Assembly (NCBI GenBank): GCA_014904845.1
Contig: MU119352.1
Span: 1-64,000 of the forward strand
Direction: 5' to 3'
Source: Acephala macrosclerotiorum
Lineage: Eukaryota; Ascomycota; Leotiomycetes; Helotiales; Mollisiaceae
DNA length: 64,000 bases
Part shown: in pieces, positions 63,586 through 64,000 of the stretch
Layout: each line of letters starts with the position of its first letter
How positions within the stretch are numbered: the first letter of the stretch is position 1
Notes under the pieces: generated by a model
Databases searched by the model: none
The model's input: only the letters and a program-made list of their open reading frames with translations
Told to the model about the DNA's origin: nothing
Translations under genes and position numbers: made by a program

Positions 63586-64000
63586 GATCGATTGTTGAAT
63601 GCGATCTCTGAGCAAGTGTAAAGCGAATCGCGGCTACCTGTACTGGCTGGCAAAGGTGTCTTCAGGCGTCCTAAAATTTTGTTATCCTCCTGCCAGGAAC
63701 TTTAGTAGCGCCAGTCTTTTTGTATGTGAAGTCTACGGCAAAATTTCTTGGCATTGCAGATTTATTCGAAAGGTAGTAGGGGCTGACAGCGATCCATATC
63801 GGCCCTAAAGCCATAACGTTCCGAGCTAGAAGTTCGGAATAGCTGAGCATGAGGTATGCACACCGAGAGTGAGAAGACTGTATTTGGCTTGAGCCGTGAT
63901 TTTTGGTGTCAACTTCGTTCAAGTAGTGGCAAAGACCTTCAACCCATAAGGACTTTTCCAGCAGACACAATTATTGTTTCTACGCAAACTTTTTTTCACT
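63586..64000. promoter_or_regulatory. PKS upstream region, window edge
   Basis: 415 bp upstream of the PKS start. No convincing ORF; one weak minus-strand frame (63970-63671) has no recognisable features. The cluster probably continues beyond the window. Confidence 0.4.

Noticed and set aside
48476..64000. Naming the cluster as cercosporin, aflatoxin or melanin
   Set aside because: The domain order fits several products, the diagnostic neighbours (FAD/O-MT fusion, FAS pair, scytalone dehydratase) are not visible, and the PKS cannot be placed by eye.

Overview
The window looks like filamentous ascomycete DNA (Pezizomycotina; Leotiomycetes would fit, but the class is a guess). The evidence is many 44-90 nt introns with GTAAGT-like donors and CTAAC/CTGAC branch sites, fungal-only families (STAND N-terminal domain, CmcJ/AsaB hydroxylases, NR-PKS, AflJ-like protein), a THI4 gene with a TPP riboswitch, and a sharply two-phase base composition. 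Gene-bearing DNA of ordinary GC alternates with five AT-rich blocks (about 1-2528, 2795-4675, 5740-12190, 35700-36250, 37500-41125; roughly 15 kb) in which the remaining cytosines are mostly CpG and CpA is nearly absent, as expected after RIP. The blocks carry dispersed and tandem relics but no open gene.

Left part: small islands survive at 2529-2794 and 4676-5739; the second holds a spliced minus-strand ORF ending in a CaaX-like tetrapeptide. From 12.2 kb come a 5'-truncated ankyrin fragment, a very large minus-strand gene (19315-13123, six exons, 1949 aa) with a fungal STAND-type N-terminal domain and half of an NF-YA/HAP2 motif, POL5, and an AAAP amino-acid transporter.

Middle: two paralogous CmcJ/AsaB-like oxygenase genes flank a DUF7708-NB-ARC-TPR STAND gene that carries one in-frame TAG and one frameshift. 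A frameshifted membrane-protein tail ends at an AT block. Between two AT blocks sits one GNAT acetyltransferase. After 41.1 kb come an MFS transporter (one GC-AG intron), THI4 with its riboswitch, and APN1 (another GC-AG intron).

Right part: from about 48.4 kb to the right edge lies a polyketide gene cluster: 14-TM-type MFS exporter and AKR7-type reductase sharing a divergent promoter, an AflJ/MdpA-like methyltransferase-fold protein, a DUF1772 anthrone-oxygenase-like protein, and a complete non-reducing PKS (SAT-KS-AT-PT-ACP-ACP-TE, 2175 aa). No cluster transcription factor is visible; the cluster probably continues past the right edge. The product cannot be named from the sequence.

Exon models were built by hand from splice consensus; for every gene called intact the summed exon lengths are divisible by three. 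Coordinates of single splice sites could be off by a base or two.
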